DNA of 64,000 nt, from the NCBI RefSeq assembly GCF_015390235.1, contig NZ_VUOH01000003.1, positions 186,001 to 250,000 of the forward strand, given 5' to 3'. This DNA is from Quadrisphaera sp. INWT6 (GTDB taxonomy: Bacteria > Actinomycetota > Actinomycetes > Actinomycetales > Quadrisphaeraceae). Position 1 is the stretch's first letter; each line of letters opens with the position of its first letter. The translations under genes were made by a program, and so were the position numbers. Below are positions 45,258 to 55,784 of this stretch, in pieces. The notes under the pieces are model-generated. The model was not told the DNA's origin, searched no databases, and saw only the letters and a program-made list of their open reading frames with translations.

Positions 45258-46080
45258 TCAGTCGCCGCAGGTCTCGAAGGCGTACCCGTCGTCGTCGGGG
45301 GTGAGCAGGTCTTGGTCGCGCAGGACCACCTGCGGCGGCCGGTCGGAGTCCCGGCACAGCTCGGCGAACCCGTCGGCGCCCAGCTCGTCGGTGTACTCGA
45401 CGTCGAGGAGCACCGGGTAGTGGGCGAGGTAGGCGTCGCACTCGTCGAAGACCGCGCACGACTCGGCCACGGCGAAGTCGAACCCGGCCTCGCGCAGCCG
45501 CCCGGCGAGCTCCGGGGTGTTCTTCTGCGCGATCGCTAGCCCTGCGCGGTGGGCCACCTCGGCGTACGCCACCGCGAGCGCCGCGTCGTCGTCGGCGCTC
45601 AGCGCTCCCCCGGAGCGGGTCCAGCTGTCGAGGTTGTCGACCTCGACGGCGTCGTAGCCGTCGTCGGCGCACCCCTCGACCCACGGGCCCACCAGCTCCA
45701 CGAGGGCCTGGCGCTTCGCCGCGGTGGAGGTGTCGAACAGCAGCTCGTCGGGCCACCCGGGGTCGGCGAGGGGTCCGTCACCGGTCTGCACGAGCAGCTC
45801 GGGGTGGTCGGCGGCGAAGGCCGCGGAGTCCTGCGGCTGGGTCTGGAAGCCGTTGACGTAGCAGACGTCGTACCCGAGGTCGGCGGGCTCGGCGGTGCGG
45901 TCGCGGACCACCACCTCGACCCCCGGCGCGGGCGGGTAGGGGCCTCCCAGCTGGTAGTCGAAGGCCGCGCCGGCCGGAGGCGCCGCCCACCCGGGAGCCT
46001 GCGCCGTCGAGCAGCCGACCAGGGCCAGGCACGCGGCGGCCCGCGCACGGCACGACGACGACGGCGCGGCGAACGCTCAC
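45258..46080 (-). pseudogene. GH114 endo-alpha-1,4-polygalactosaminidase-like lipoprotein, frameshift in signal peptide
   Basis: The catalytic part shows GH114 features: YDVCYVNGFQTQPQDSAAFA, DGYDAVEVDNLDSW, AIAQKNTPELAGRL and EYTDELGA, with FETCGD at the end. The family hydrolyses galactosamine-containing polysaccharides. Reading backwards in this frame gives LALVGCSTAQAP, a lipobox, but no start codon before a stop. A GTG at 46080 gives VSVRRAVVVV in another frame. Removing one base at 46049-46050 joins the two into a normal lipoprotein of about 273 residues. GTG 46080 overlaps the DUF418 stop in a GTGA. So the gene is probably intact in life, or newly broken. Confidence 0.75.
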
Positions 46081-47260
46081 CGGGGTGCTCCGGCGACCGC
46101 GCCGGTCTGCGGGCGCGGTCCGTACGTGAGCCGCCGCAGGAGCACCTCGGCGGGGCCGGCGCGTCCCGCGCGCTCGAGCGCCACGCAGAGGGCGACGCCC
46201 AGCAGGTAGGTGCCCACCGCCACCAGCGAGACGACGGCGGTGCCGCTGCCGTCGCCGAGGCCGAGCCCCCAGGTGGCGAGCACCGGCACCATGACGAGGC
46301 TCTGCAGGAGGTAGCAGGTCAGCGAACGCCGTCCCACCGCGACCAGCGCACCCGTGACCGGACCGCCGGCCTCCCGGACGGCGACGAACCAGGCCACCCC
46401 GCGAGGAAGGCCGCGGCCCCCGCCAGGCCTGTGAGCCCGTGCAGCGCCGCGGCGGCGGCGTCGGCCCAGGTCGGCCAGGCGACCAGCTGCAGGGATGCCG
46501 CGACCAGCGGCAGCGCACCCAGGACGCTCACCGCGATGCCGCCCAGCGCGACGCGCCGCAGCAGCGGGAGGTCCTCCTCGGGCCGCTCGAGGACGCCGCG
46601 GCGGGCAGCGAGCAGCCCGAGCACCGCCGGCGGCAGGAGCATGAGCACCAGCAGCGGCGAGACCGCCAGGAGCGCCGGTGCCCCCACGGCCCGCAGGAGC
46701 AGACCGCCCGCGAAGGTCTCGGACGAGAGCCCGAACAGCCCCTCCTCACCCACGGGCGTCGAGAACCCGTCGAAGGCTGCGAAGCCGACGGCCAGCGGCA
46801 GCGCGAGCCCGCCCCACCACAGCAGCGCGCGGTCGGAGGCGCGCAGCCAGATGCCGACGACCCCGAGCCCGAGCACGCCGTAGCTCAGCAGGATGTCGCC
46901 GTCGAACAGGAGCACGCCGTGGACGAGGCCGAAGACGGCGAGCCAGGCGCACCGGCGCAGCAGCACCGCCCGCGCCTGCGGCCACGGCAGGCCCGCGTCC
47001 CACATCCGGCGCGACATGACGACGATCCCGAAGGCGAACAGCGCCGTGAACACCGGAAAGGCTCGGTCGTCCACGAAGGTGCCGACCACCGCGTCGACGA
47101 CCCGGTCGGCGGGGCCGGCCTCCTCGGGGCGGAACCCCGGGCCGAGCGCCAGCCCGGTCAGGTGCAGCGGGGCGTTGGCGAGGGCGATGCCCAGCAGCGC
47201 CAGGCCCCGGGCCAGGTCGGGCGCGAGGGCTCGCTCGGTGCGCGGCAGGGGTCCTGTCAC
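46077..47260 (-). pseudogene. DUF418 family membrane protein, one-base frameshift
   Basis: The first frame (ARGLALLGIALANAPLHLTG, AFPVFTALFAFGIVVMSRRM, WLAVFGLVHGVLLFDGDILL) is the canonical DUF418 start. After GAAAFLAG it breaks, and another frame resumes with AWFVAVREAGGPVTGALVAV and GRRSLTCYLLQSLVMV, the conserved C-terminal DUF418 block. One base added to the run of C at 46397-46400 restores about 394 residues with nine or ten helices. The family is uncharacterised. ATG 47260 faces a repeat array that would contain its promoter. It is coupled to the GH114 gene by a GTGA overlap. Confidence 0.8.
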
Positions 47261-47342
47261 TCCCCCACCCTGTCAGGGGCCGCTGCGCTGGCGGGCTCAG
47301 CGACCTGCGGCCCGTGCGAGCTCGCGCCCTGCGCGCTCCAGC

Positions 47343-47519
47343 TGACCGCGGTCAGCATCGCGGTGACCGCGGTCACCTGGCGTGGTGCGCTCCTGGGCCA
47401 ACGCCACGACGACTGACCGCGGTCACCTCCAGCACTGACCGCGGTCACCTGCCGTGGTGCGCTCCTGGGCCGACACCGCGACGACTGACCGCGGTCACCT
47501 CCAGCACTGACCGCGGTCA
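47343..47519. repeat. 72-bp tandem repeat with six copies of palindrome TGACCGCGGTCA
   Basis: The 12-bp palindrome occurs at 47343, 47364, 47414, 47436, 47486 and 47508. Spacings are 21, 50, 22, 50 and 22 bp, so the unit is a 22-bp plus a 50-bp segment (72 bp) repeated, with the sequence between palindromes also conserved. It fills the 432-bp space between the divergent DUF418 and GIY-YIG-like genes. Sites about 21-22 bp apart lie on the same face of the helix. It is best read as an array of operator sites for an unknown dimeric regulator, although a non-regulatory repeat is possible. Confidence 0.9.
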
Positions 47520-47692
47520 GCTGGCGTGGGGCAGTCCGCGCGAGACCGACCAGGGGCTGGGTGGTGGTCGCTACCGTGCGCAGATGGCCACGCGCGACCT
47601 CGGGGCCCGCCCGGCGAGCGCCGCTGACGCTGCACGGCTCGCCGAGGTCCACGTGCTGGCCCCCGGAGCACCACACGACGAGCGGAGGACGC

Positions 47693-48327
47693 ATGCGGCG
47701 AGGTTCCGGCGGCTGGTTCGGGCCGGGGGTGCCGCACGAGCGGCTGCGGTGGACGCGGCGCGGGCGGCGGCGGATGGCGCAGGTGACGGCCGAGCACGCC
47801 GGGCTCGCCCGCCGGGACGTGCGCGACGACGTGACCCGTGGTGGACCTCGCTCGCCGCAGCGCTGCGCCGCGAGCCGGAGGCGTTGCGCTCCTCCGTCAC
47901 CGGCGCGCGGGTCGCGGCCACCCGGCCGTGGCTGTACGCGTGGGTGCACCTGCCGACCGGGCGGGTCGTCCACGCGGGCACGACGACGCTCGACCCCCAC
48001 GTCCGCGCCTGGGTGCACCTGACCGACGCCGACCCGGAGCGGGGCCGGGTCGGCGCGCTCGTCCGCTCGCGGGAGGACCTCGACGAGCTGGACGCCTTCG
48101 AGGTCTGCGCGGTGCGCCTCCCCGACGAGGCCGACCGGCCCGCCGCGAGGCGGGTCCTGCTGGACGCGCTGCTGGCCAGCGGCCGGCTCAGCGAGGACCT
48201 GGCGCAGCGGGCAACGGGCAGCGGCTCAGCAGCGAGCTCGCCGTCGTCCGCGGAGCCGACGGGGGCAGCGGTGCAGCGCAGCGTCGACGTCCTCGTGCGG
48301 GAGGTCCTCAGGTCGCGCTGGCGGTGA
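47693..48327 (+). pseudogene. GIY-YIG-like domain protein, one-base frameshift
   Basis: ATG 47693 is preceded by GGAGG and opens a frame with high GC3 (GGWFGPGVPHERLRWTRRGR, AEHAGLARRDVRDDV). Near 47836 the coding signal moves to another frame, giving PWWTSLAAALRREPEALRSS, then LYAWVHLPTGRVVHAGTTTL and FEVCAVRLPDEADRPAARRV. One added C in the CCC run joins them into about 211 residues. The second half has the YAW..TGRVV.AG.T pattern of GIY-YIG-like proteins. Catalytic residues cannot be confirmed. A frame from 47314 that spans the repeat array is not supported. Confidence 0.6.
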
Positions 48328-48380
48328 CGCCCGGCGCCGCACGACGGGGTCGCGTCTGTCCGACCGCCGACCGCCGACCG

Positions 48381-49247
48381 TCAGCGGTCGAGGGCCTCCA
48401 CCGCGCGCCGCAGGAACGGGTCCGCGCCGGCGTGGTCGTCGGCGGTGACCGTCACGACGGCGTCGTCGAGGAGGAGCAGCACCTGGCCGTGGGCGCCGTG
48501 CAGCCGCCAGGCACGACCGGGACCGCCCCAGCCCGCGAGCGCGTAGCGGGTGTACCCCGGCCCCGCGCCGTCGCGCGCCGTCCAGTCGGAGTGCATCGCG
48601 TCGACCCACCGCGGGGAGACGAGCTGGCGCCCTTCCCAGGCGCCGCGGTCGCGGAGCAGCTGGCCGAGGCGCGCCAGCTCCTCGCTGCGCAGGTGCAGGC
48701 CCTCGGCGGCCTCGACGAACCCCAGCGGGCAGCGGTCCCAGTCGGGGGCGTCGATCCCGAGGGGCTCGAACAGCCGCGGGCGCAGCCAGTCGTGCACGTC
48801 GCCGACCGCCGCCGCGAGGGCGCGCATCGCGGTGTAGGTGCTCGCCGAGGAGTAGTGGAAGGCGCGCCCCGGCGCCGGCCGGGCCAGGAACGCGGCGGCG
48901 ACGTCGGGCACGTCGGTCGTCCACGTCGGTGACCAGGGCATCTCGATGCCGCTGGTCATCCCCAGGAGGTGGCGCGTGGTGACGGTGTCCGTGCCGGCAC
49001 CGGTGGCCAGCTCCGGCAGGTACCCGGCCACCGGGGCGTCGACGTCGAACAGCCCTGCGTCGCTGGCGGTGCCGGCAGCGAGCACGCACATGCCCTTGGC
49101 CACCGACTGGATGTCGCGCGCGACGTCGTCGCTCCAGCGGTGCACCACGCGCTCGTCACCAACCTGGACCTGGACCGCGTGGGCGCCGAAGCCCAGCTCG
49201 TCGGCGTCCTCCACGAGCTGGTCGAGGACGGTCTGCGCGCGGCCCAC
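48381..49247 (-). CDS. Serine hydrolase, beta-lactamase/class C-like (SxxK)
   Basis: This 288-residue protein has the SxxK motif in DIQSVAKGM, a YSS triad-like segment (FHYSSASTYTAMRALA), LLGMTSGIEMPWSP and LRPRLFEPLGIDAPDW, typical of the beta-lactamase-related esterase/peptidase family, and HGAHGQVLLLL near the end. No signal peptide is seen, so it is probably a cytoplasmic esterase or similar. GTG 49247 lies 20 bp after the P450 stop on the same strand, so the two may be an operon. Confidence 0.85.
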   Translation of the reverse strand: MGRAQTVLDQLVEDADELGFGAHAVQVQVGDERVVHRWSDDVARDIQSVAKGMCVLAAGTASDAGLFDVDAPVAGYLPELATGAGTDTVTTRHLLGMTSGIEMPWSPTWTTDVPDVAAAFLARPAPGRAFHYSSASTYTAMRALAAAVGDVHDWLRPRLFEPLGIDAPDWDRCPLGFVEAAEGLHLRSEELARLGQLLRDRGAWEGRQLVSPRWVDAMHSDWTARDGAGPGYTRYALAGWGGPGRAWRLHGAHGQVLLLLDDAVVTVTADDHAGADPFLRRAVEALDR

Positions 49248-49267
49248 GGCGCCAGTCTGCCCGCCGC

Positions 49268-50665
49268 TCAGGCGGGCAGGAGCCGCAGCGCGAAGGGGTC
49301 GAGCGAGCCGGGCAGGGGCCGCTCGGCCGACAGGCGGGGCCGCTCCGGACGCCACTCCCCCTGCGCCAGCGAGGCGAGCAGCGTGCTCGTCGTCAGCAGC
49401 ACCACGCCGCGACCGGGACACATGCCCGGCCCGGCGCTGAAGGGCACCAGCGGCCAGTCCGTCGCACCGCTCGGGTCCTCCTGCCCGTCGGCGTCGAGCC
49501 ACAGCTCGGGGGCGAGGCGGTGAGCCTGCGCCAGCCGGGAGGGGTCGCGGTGGAAGAAGGGGGCGAAGACGAGCACGCCGGTGCGCTCGGGCAGCTCGCC
49601 GGTGCGCCAGGCCGTCGTCGCCGTGGTCTGGCGCAGGACGGCGGGGGTGGTGGGCCACAGCCGCAGCGACTCCAGCACCACCGACCGCAGCACCGGTCGT
49701 CGTGCGACCGGAGCCGCGGGGTCGGTCGACGGCGCAGGCGCCTCCTCCCGCACCCGGCGGGCCGCATCGGGGTGCGCGGCCAGGAGGTCCAGCGCCCGCG
49801 ACGAGGCCCACGCCGCAGCGTCGAAGGCGAAGAGCCACTGCGGCACCTGCTCGTGCGGTGCCACGCCGGGCCGGGCCGGTGTGCCGGCCACGAGCGAGGC
49901 CAGGCTGCCCGGCTCCGCGGCGTCGACGTACTCGCCCACCCGGCCGAGGAAGCGCTCGCGGCGGCGGTGGTCGACGGGCGCCAGGCCCGACCAGTTGGCG
50001 CGACGGCGCAGGGCGAGGAGGTCGTCGGTGACCTGCTCGTCGTCGCGCGCGGCCTCCCCGAGGGTCACCCGGCGGACGGACCGCCACCAGGCCCGGGACA
50101 GCAGGGACCAGCTCAGGGCGCCCTCCGCCCGGGCCTGCTCGGCCAGCTGCTCGGCCTCCTGGGCGACCACCGCCGCGAAGGGACCCGCCAGGTGGTGGAG
50201 CGGCTGGCCCGCGTCGAGCACCGACTCGTTGAACGGGCGCCGCTCGCGCCGGTTCCGGGGCGAGCTGATGAGGACGCCACGGGGCTGGAAGTGGGCCAGC
50301 GCCCCGCGCTTCTCCGGAGACGCCGGGGAGAAGGGCTCGGGGGCGCCGTCGAGGACGCGGCGGACGTCGCCGGGCTCGACCGGGACCACGAAGGACCGGC
50401 CCGGCAGGCGCAGGTGGACGGGGTCGGGTCCGTGGCGCTCCCGCAGGCGGGTCACCGTGCGGACGGCGCGCGCGTCGAGGTCGAGGCGGGCCGCCGCGGC
50501 CTCGAGGCGAGGACGGCGGACGATCGCCCCGCGCGCCGCGACGGGGACCAGCACCCCCAGCACGAGGCGCCCCGCGTCGAGGGCCGAGACGGCGGGCACG
50601 CGCCGACGGCGGGCGGCCCGGGCGGCGGAGCGGGTGGCGAGCAGGCGGTCCAGCACCTCCACCAC
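49268..50665 (-). CDS. Cytochrome P450
   Basis: This heme monooxygenase-type protein has about 465 residues from GTG 50665, which follows GAGGGG. The heme-ligand loop PFSAGPGMCPGRG lies near residue 415 and the ExxR motif is in VLESLRLWP. The I-helix reads WLFAFDAAAWASSRALDLLA instead of the usual AGxDT, so the conserved oxygen-activating threonine is missing. This also occurs in some P450 groups and may mean peroxygenase-like or atypical chemistry. No ferredoxin or reductase gene is adjacent. The N-terminal 40 residues are Arg-rich rather than a membrane anchor. Confidence 0.88.
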   Translation of the reverse strand: MVEVLDRLLATRSAARAARRRRVPAVSALDAGRLVLGVLVPVAARGAIVRRPRLEAAAARLDLDARAVRTVTRLRERHGPDPVHLRLPGRSFVVPVEPGDVRRVLDGAPEPFSPASPEKRGALAHFQPRGVLISSPRNRRERRPFNESVLDAGQPLHHLAGPFAAVVAQEAEQLAEQARAEGALSWSLLSRAWWRSVRRVTLGEAARDDEQVTDDLLALRRRANWSGLAPVDHRRRERFLGRVGEYVDAAEPGSLASLVAGTPARPGVAPHEQVPQWLFAFDAAAWASSRALDLLAAHPDAARRVREEAPAPSTDPAAPVARRPVLRSVVLESLRLWPTTPAVLRQTTATTAWRTGELPERTGVLVFAPFFHRDPSRLAQAHRLAPELWLDADGQEDPSGATDWPLVPFSAGPGMCPGRGVVLLTTSTLLASLAQGEWRPERPRLSAERPLPGSLDPFALRLLPA

Positions 50666-51007
50666 GGTGTGCCCCTCGGGCCGGGAGCGCGAACCGATCA
50701 GCGCGAGCCGGAGGCGCCGTGCAGGAGCAGGACGGCGTGGCACCCCCCGCCGAGGACGACCGGTAGACCGCTCACGCGCCGGACGCCGGCGCCGGCCCGG
50801 GAGGCGGTGAGCCGGCTCTCCTTGAGGCAGCGGTGACGCGGAGTGGGGGCTCTCACGCGCCACCGCCACCGGCAGGCGGCCGCAGCCGTCCGGGGCTGCT
50901 GGACGCCCCGGACTGCGGTCCCCCGGAACGTACGATGTTTCTGATCGTTTCGTCAACGCACCGCGCGGTGACGGCCGACCCGGCTCACCGCAGGTCGTGA
51001 GCCTGCG
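50666..51007. other. Upstream region of the P450 gene; one inverted repeat, no gene
   Basis: The 340 bp contain no frame with coding character. Near 50932-50948 an AT-richer patch contains ACGAT-n7-ATCGT, a possible TetR/MarR-type operator or promoter element, about 270 bp upstream of the P450 start. No other structure was seen. Confidence 0.5.
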
Positions 51008-51307
51008 TCAGCGCCGCCCGAAGCCGAACGGGATCGGGATCGGGCCGCAGCAGCAGACGCCCTGCACCCGCTGGTGGGGGGTGAGCAGCGCGACGGCCTG
51101 GTAGCAGGCGGCGAAGCGCAGCACCACCGGCAGCACCGAGCGCGAGACGCCCCTCTCGACCACGGTGCGGCGCACGGCGCCGGAGCAGGAGTCGCCCCCG
51201 TGGGCGATCCGGTGGGCGCACGAGTACCCCTTCCTCGGGGACAGGCGCACCTGGTACCAGGTGATGGCCCGCTCGACGAGGCGCGCTGCTGGGCTGGGTC
51301 CGCTCAT
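51008..51307 (-). CDS. yidD: YidD-like membrane protein insertion efficiency factor
   Basis: This 99-residue protein has the YidD core: AITWYQVRLSPRKGYSCAHR, then GGDSCSGAVRRTVVERG, then VVLRFAACYQAV. YidD proteins help YidC-dependent membrane insertion. The last segment CCCGPIPIPFG is Cys-rich. It lies away from the usual rpmH-rnpA-yidC cluster, so it is a solitary, possibly additional copy. ATG 51307 is the start. Confidence 0.8.
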   Translation of the reverse strand: MSGPSPAARLVERAITWYQVRLSPRKGYSCAHRIAHGGDSCSGAVRRTVVERGVSRSVLPVVLRFAACYQAVALLTPHQRVQGVCCCGPIPIPFGFGRR

Positions 51308-51372
51308 GGCCCGATGCTGCTCCCGGAGCCCCGATCACACGCGTCGATCACCGGGGGGCGACGGGCGCGGTC

Positions 51373-52287
51373 GTGGACGGTGCCGTGGGCGGGGCCGGAG
51401 CCGTGCGGAGGTGGTCGGGGGCGCACCGTGCCAGCCTCGGGCTGGTGGAGAGCTACCAGCGCAGCGGGCTGCGCTTCGACGTCACCGACCTCGGCCCGTC
51501 CGCCCCGGGAACGCCCGCTGTGCTGTGCCTGCACGGCTTCCCCCAGGACCGGTCCGCCTACGACGGCGTCGCCGAGCGCCTCGTCGGTCACGACGTGCGC
51601 GTGCTCGCACCCGACCAGCGCGGGTACTCCCCCGGGGCCCGCCCCCGGGGCCGCCGCGCGTACGCGCTGACCGAGCTGGTCGCCGACGCCGTCGCCCTCC
51701 TCGACGCCGCCGGGGCCCAGCGCGCCCACGTCGTCGGGCACGACTGGGGCGGGGTCGTCGCCTGGGCGCTCGCGGCGTGGCACCCCGAGCGGGTGGCCTC
51801 CCTGACCGCGCTCTCGCAGGCGCACCCGGCCGCGATGGGCGCCGCCGTCCTCCGCTCCTCGCAGGGGCTGCGCTCCTGGTACGTCGGCGCGTTCCAGGTG
51901 CCGGCGCTGCCGGAGCGGGTGCTCGCGAGCGGCGGGGCGCTGGCCCGGACCCTGGTCCGCTCGGAGCTGCCGGAGCACCTCGCGCAGCGGTACGCCGACC
52001 GGGCGCTGGCCGACGGCGCAGCGCGGCTGAGCGCGGGCATCGGCTGGTACCGCGCCCTGCCGCTCGGCGGCCGTCCGGTGGGGCGGGTCACCGTCCCCAC
52101 CACCTACCTCCACGGGTGGCGCGACCCCTTCTACTCCCGCGCCACCGTGATGGGCACGGCGCGCCAGGTCACCGGCCCCTTCCAGCGGCGGACGCTGGAC
52201 ACCGGCCACTGGGTGCCCGAGCTGGAGCCCGACGCCGTGGCGGCGGCGGTGCTCGAGCACGTCGAGGCGGACAGGATGGCCGCATGA
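51373..52287 (+). CDS. Alpha/beta hydrolase (epoxide-hydrolase-like)
   Basis: This 304-residue protein has the oxyanion loop LHGFPQDRSAYDGV and a nucleophile elbow GHDWGG with Asp as nucleophile, as in epoxide hydrolases and dehalogenases. YLHGWRDPFYS and LDTGHWVPELEPD carry the acid and the catalytic His. The GTG at 51373 gives a 24-residue leader, and GTG 51445 (VESYQRSG) may be the true start. The stop overlaps the next gene's ATG in an ATGA. Confidence 0.87.
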   Translation: MDGAVGGAGAVRRWSGAHRASLGLVESYQRSGLRFDVTDLGPSAPGTPAVLCLHGFPQDRSAYDGVAERLVGHDVRVLAPDQRGYSPGARPRGRRAYALTELVADAVALLDAAGAQRAHVVGHDWGGVVAWALAAWHPERVASLTALSQAHPAAMGAAVLRSSQGLRSWYVGAFQVPALPERVLASGGALARTLVRSELPEHLAQRYADRALADGAARLSAGIGWYRALPLGGRPVGRVTVPTTYLHGWRDPFYSRATVMGTARQVTGPFQRRTLDTGHWVPELEPDAVAAAVLEHVEADRMAA

Positions 52288-52757
52288 GCCAGCACCCCGA
52301 CCCCACCGCCGACGCCGTCGCCGCCGAGCCGCAGCTCGACGTCACCTCCTTCACGCAGGACGACGCCGTGGACCTCGGCGTCCTCGCGCTGGAGGTGGTC
52401 CGCGAGCGCGGTGCGAACCTCGCGGTGCGCGTGGAGCTCGGCGGGCAGACGGTGTTCCTGGCCAAGACCGGCAGCACGGACGCGAGCAACGAGCCGTGGC
52501 TGGAGGGCAAGTCGCGGGTGGTGCACCGCTTCGGCGACCCGTCGCTGCTGGTCCGGCTGCGCCACGCCGAGGCGGGCACGCCCTTCGAGGGCCGCGACGA
52601 CGTCGACCACGACCAGCTCAAGGCGCACGGCGGCGCGGTGCCGCTGCGGGTGCTCGGCGAGCTGGTGGGCACGCTCACGACGTCGGGCGAGCCGGACGTC
52701 GTCGACCACGCCGTGTCCGTCGAGGCGGTGCGGCGCTTCCTGTCGCGCCGGACGTGA
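52284..52757 (+). CDS. UPF0303 / heme-degrading-domain (HbpS-like) protein
   Basis: This 157-residue protein matches the UPF0303 group (DUF336 fold): LGVLALEVVRERGANLAVRV, ELGGQTVFLAKTGSTDASN, WLEGKSRVVHRFGDPSLLVR and AHGGAVPLRVLGELVGTLTT. Some relatives bind or degrade heme. The role here is not known. ATG 52284 overlaps the hydrolase stop (ATGA), so the two are co-translated. Confidence 0.85.
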   Translation: MSQHPDPTADAVAAEPQLDVTSFTQDDAVDLGVLALEVVRERGANLAVRVELGGQTVFLAKTGSTDASNEPWLEGKSRVVHRFGDPSLLVRLRHAEAGTPFEGRDDVDHDQLKAHGGAVPLRVLGELVGTLTTSGEPDVVDHAVSVEAVRRFLSRRT

Positions 52758-52781
52758 TCGTCAGCCGCTAGCGTCCAGCGG

Positions 52782-53357
52782 GTGCCGACCTCCCCCGTCC
52801 CCGTTCCCGAGGCGGTGCTGGCCGCCGAGCGCCGCGCCGTCGAGCGCTCCTTCGCCCACTCCTGCGAGCAGGCCACCGGTCGCGTCCTGGCGGTGCTCGC
52901 CGCGTCGGTGAGGCCCGGCGGCCGGGTGCTGGAGCTGGGCACCGGCGTGGGCGTCGGCACCGCGTGGGTCGTCTCGGGCCTGGAGGGCCGCGAGGACGTC
53001 GAGGTCGTGACCGTCGAGCACGACCAGGCGCTGGCCGAGCTGGTCCGCTCGACCGACCTGCCGGTGACGGTGCTCACCGGCGACGCCGAGGCCCTGCTGC
53101 CGGGGCTGGGCACCTTCGACCTCGTCTTCGCCGACCCCGAGGGCGGCAAGTGGACCGGGCTCGACCGCACGGTCGCCGCGCTGGCCCCGGGCGGGGTGCT
53201 CCTCGTGGACGACATGGACCTGAGTCGCTACCACCGCACCGACCACGTCGCGGCCGTCACCGCGGTGCGGGACGCGCTCGTGGGGCACCCGGACCTGGTC
53301 ACCGCCGAGCTGCCCGTCGGCACGGGCCTGCTCGTCAGCACCCGCCGTCCGGCCTGA
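52782..53357 (+). CDS. SAM-dependent O-methyltransferase-like protein
   Basis: This 191-residue protein has the class I SAM-binding motif VLELGTGVGVGTAWV, the acidic VTVEHD strand end, FDLVFADPEGGKW, and VLLVDDMDLSRY, which together resemble COMT-type O-methyltransferases. It starts at GTG 52782, 24 bp after the UPF0303 gene, and may be the third gene of that operon. The substrate is unknown. Confidence 0.85.
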   Translation: MPTSPVPVPEAVLAAERRAVERSFAHSCEQATGRVLAVLAASVRPGGRVLELGTGVGVGTAWVVSGLEGREDVEVVTVEHDQALAELVRSTDLPVTVLTGDAEALLPGLGTFDLVFADPEGGKWTGLDRTVAALAPGGVLLVDDMDLSRYHRTDHVAAVTAVRDALVGHPDLVTAELPVGTGLLVSTRRPA

Positions 53358-53403
53358 CCGGTTCGTCCCCGGACGGCCTGCGACCCACCGCCGGAACGCC
53401 CGC

Positions 53404-53419
53404 GTAACACGATGTGAAC
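53404..53419. promoter_or_regulatory. GlnR-like site GTAAC-n6-TGAAC before glutamine synthetase
   Basis: The two 5-mers with 6-bp spacing lie 82-97 bp before the glutamine synthetase start, and a further 5-mer GTCCT follows after another 6 bp. This is the expected place and form for a GlnR box. Confidence 0.5.
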
Positions 53420-53500
53420 ATTCCGGTCCTACGTTCTGGGCGAGTCCGGCGCGCCCCGACCCCGGGGACGGCGCCGCCAGCCCACTCCCGAGGAGCTCGC

Positions 53501-55678
<2,178 letters not shown>

Positions 55679-55697
55679 CCGGTCCCAGGCACCACCC

Positions 55698-55781
55698 GGC
55701 GTCGGCCTCGCTCCCCCCGGGGGGCGGGGCCGACGCCCGTCGTGGCCGCTCCTGAGCGACCGCACCCTCCGCGGAGGGTGC
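55698..55781. terminator. Two successive hairpins between convergent glutamine synthetase and DUF1360 genes
   Basis: The first has 10-bp arms 55698-55707 and 55728-55737 with further C6/G6 pairing inside. The second is a perfect 20-bp palindrome at 55762-55781, just before the DUF1360 stop. Together they can insulate both transcripts. Confidence 0.8.
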
Positions 55782-55784
55782 GCG

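Noticed and set aside
47343..47519. 72-bp repeat as a CRISPR-like array
   Set aside because: The sequence between palindromes is also conserved and spacing alternates 22 and 50 bp, so there are no unique spacers.
47314..47692. Upstream extension of the GIY-YIG-like gene through the repeat array
   Set aside because: The 72-bp unit is a multiple of three, so the frame stays open by chance. The Shine-Dalgarno and codon bias support a start at 47693.
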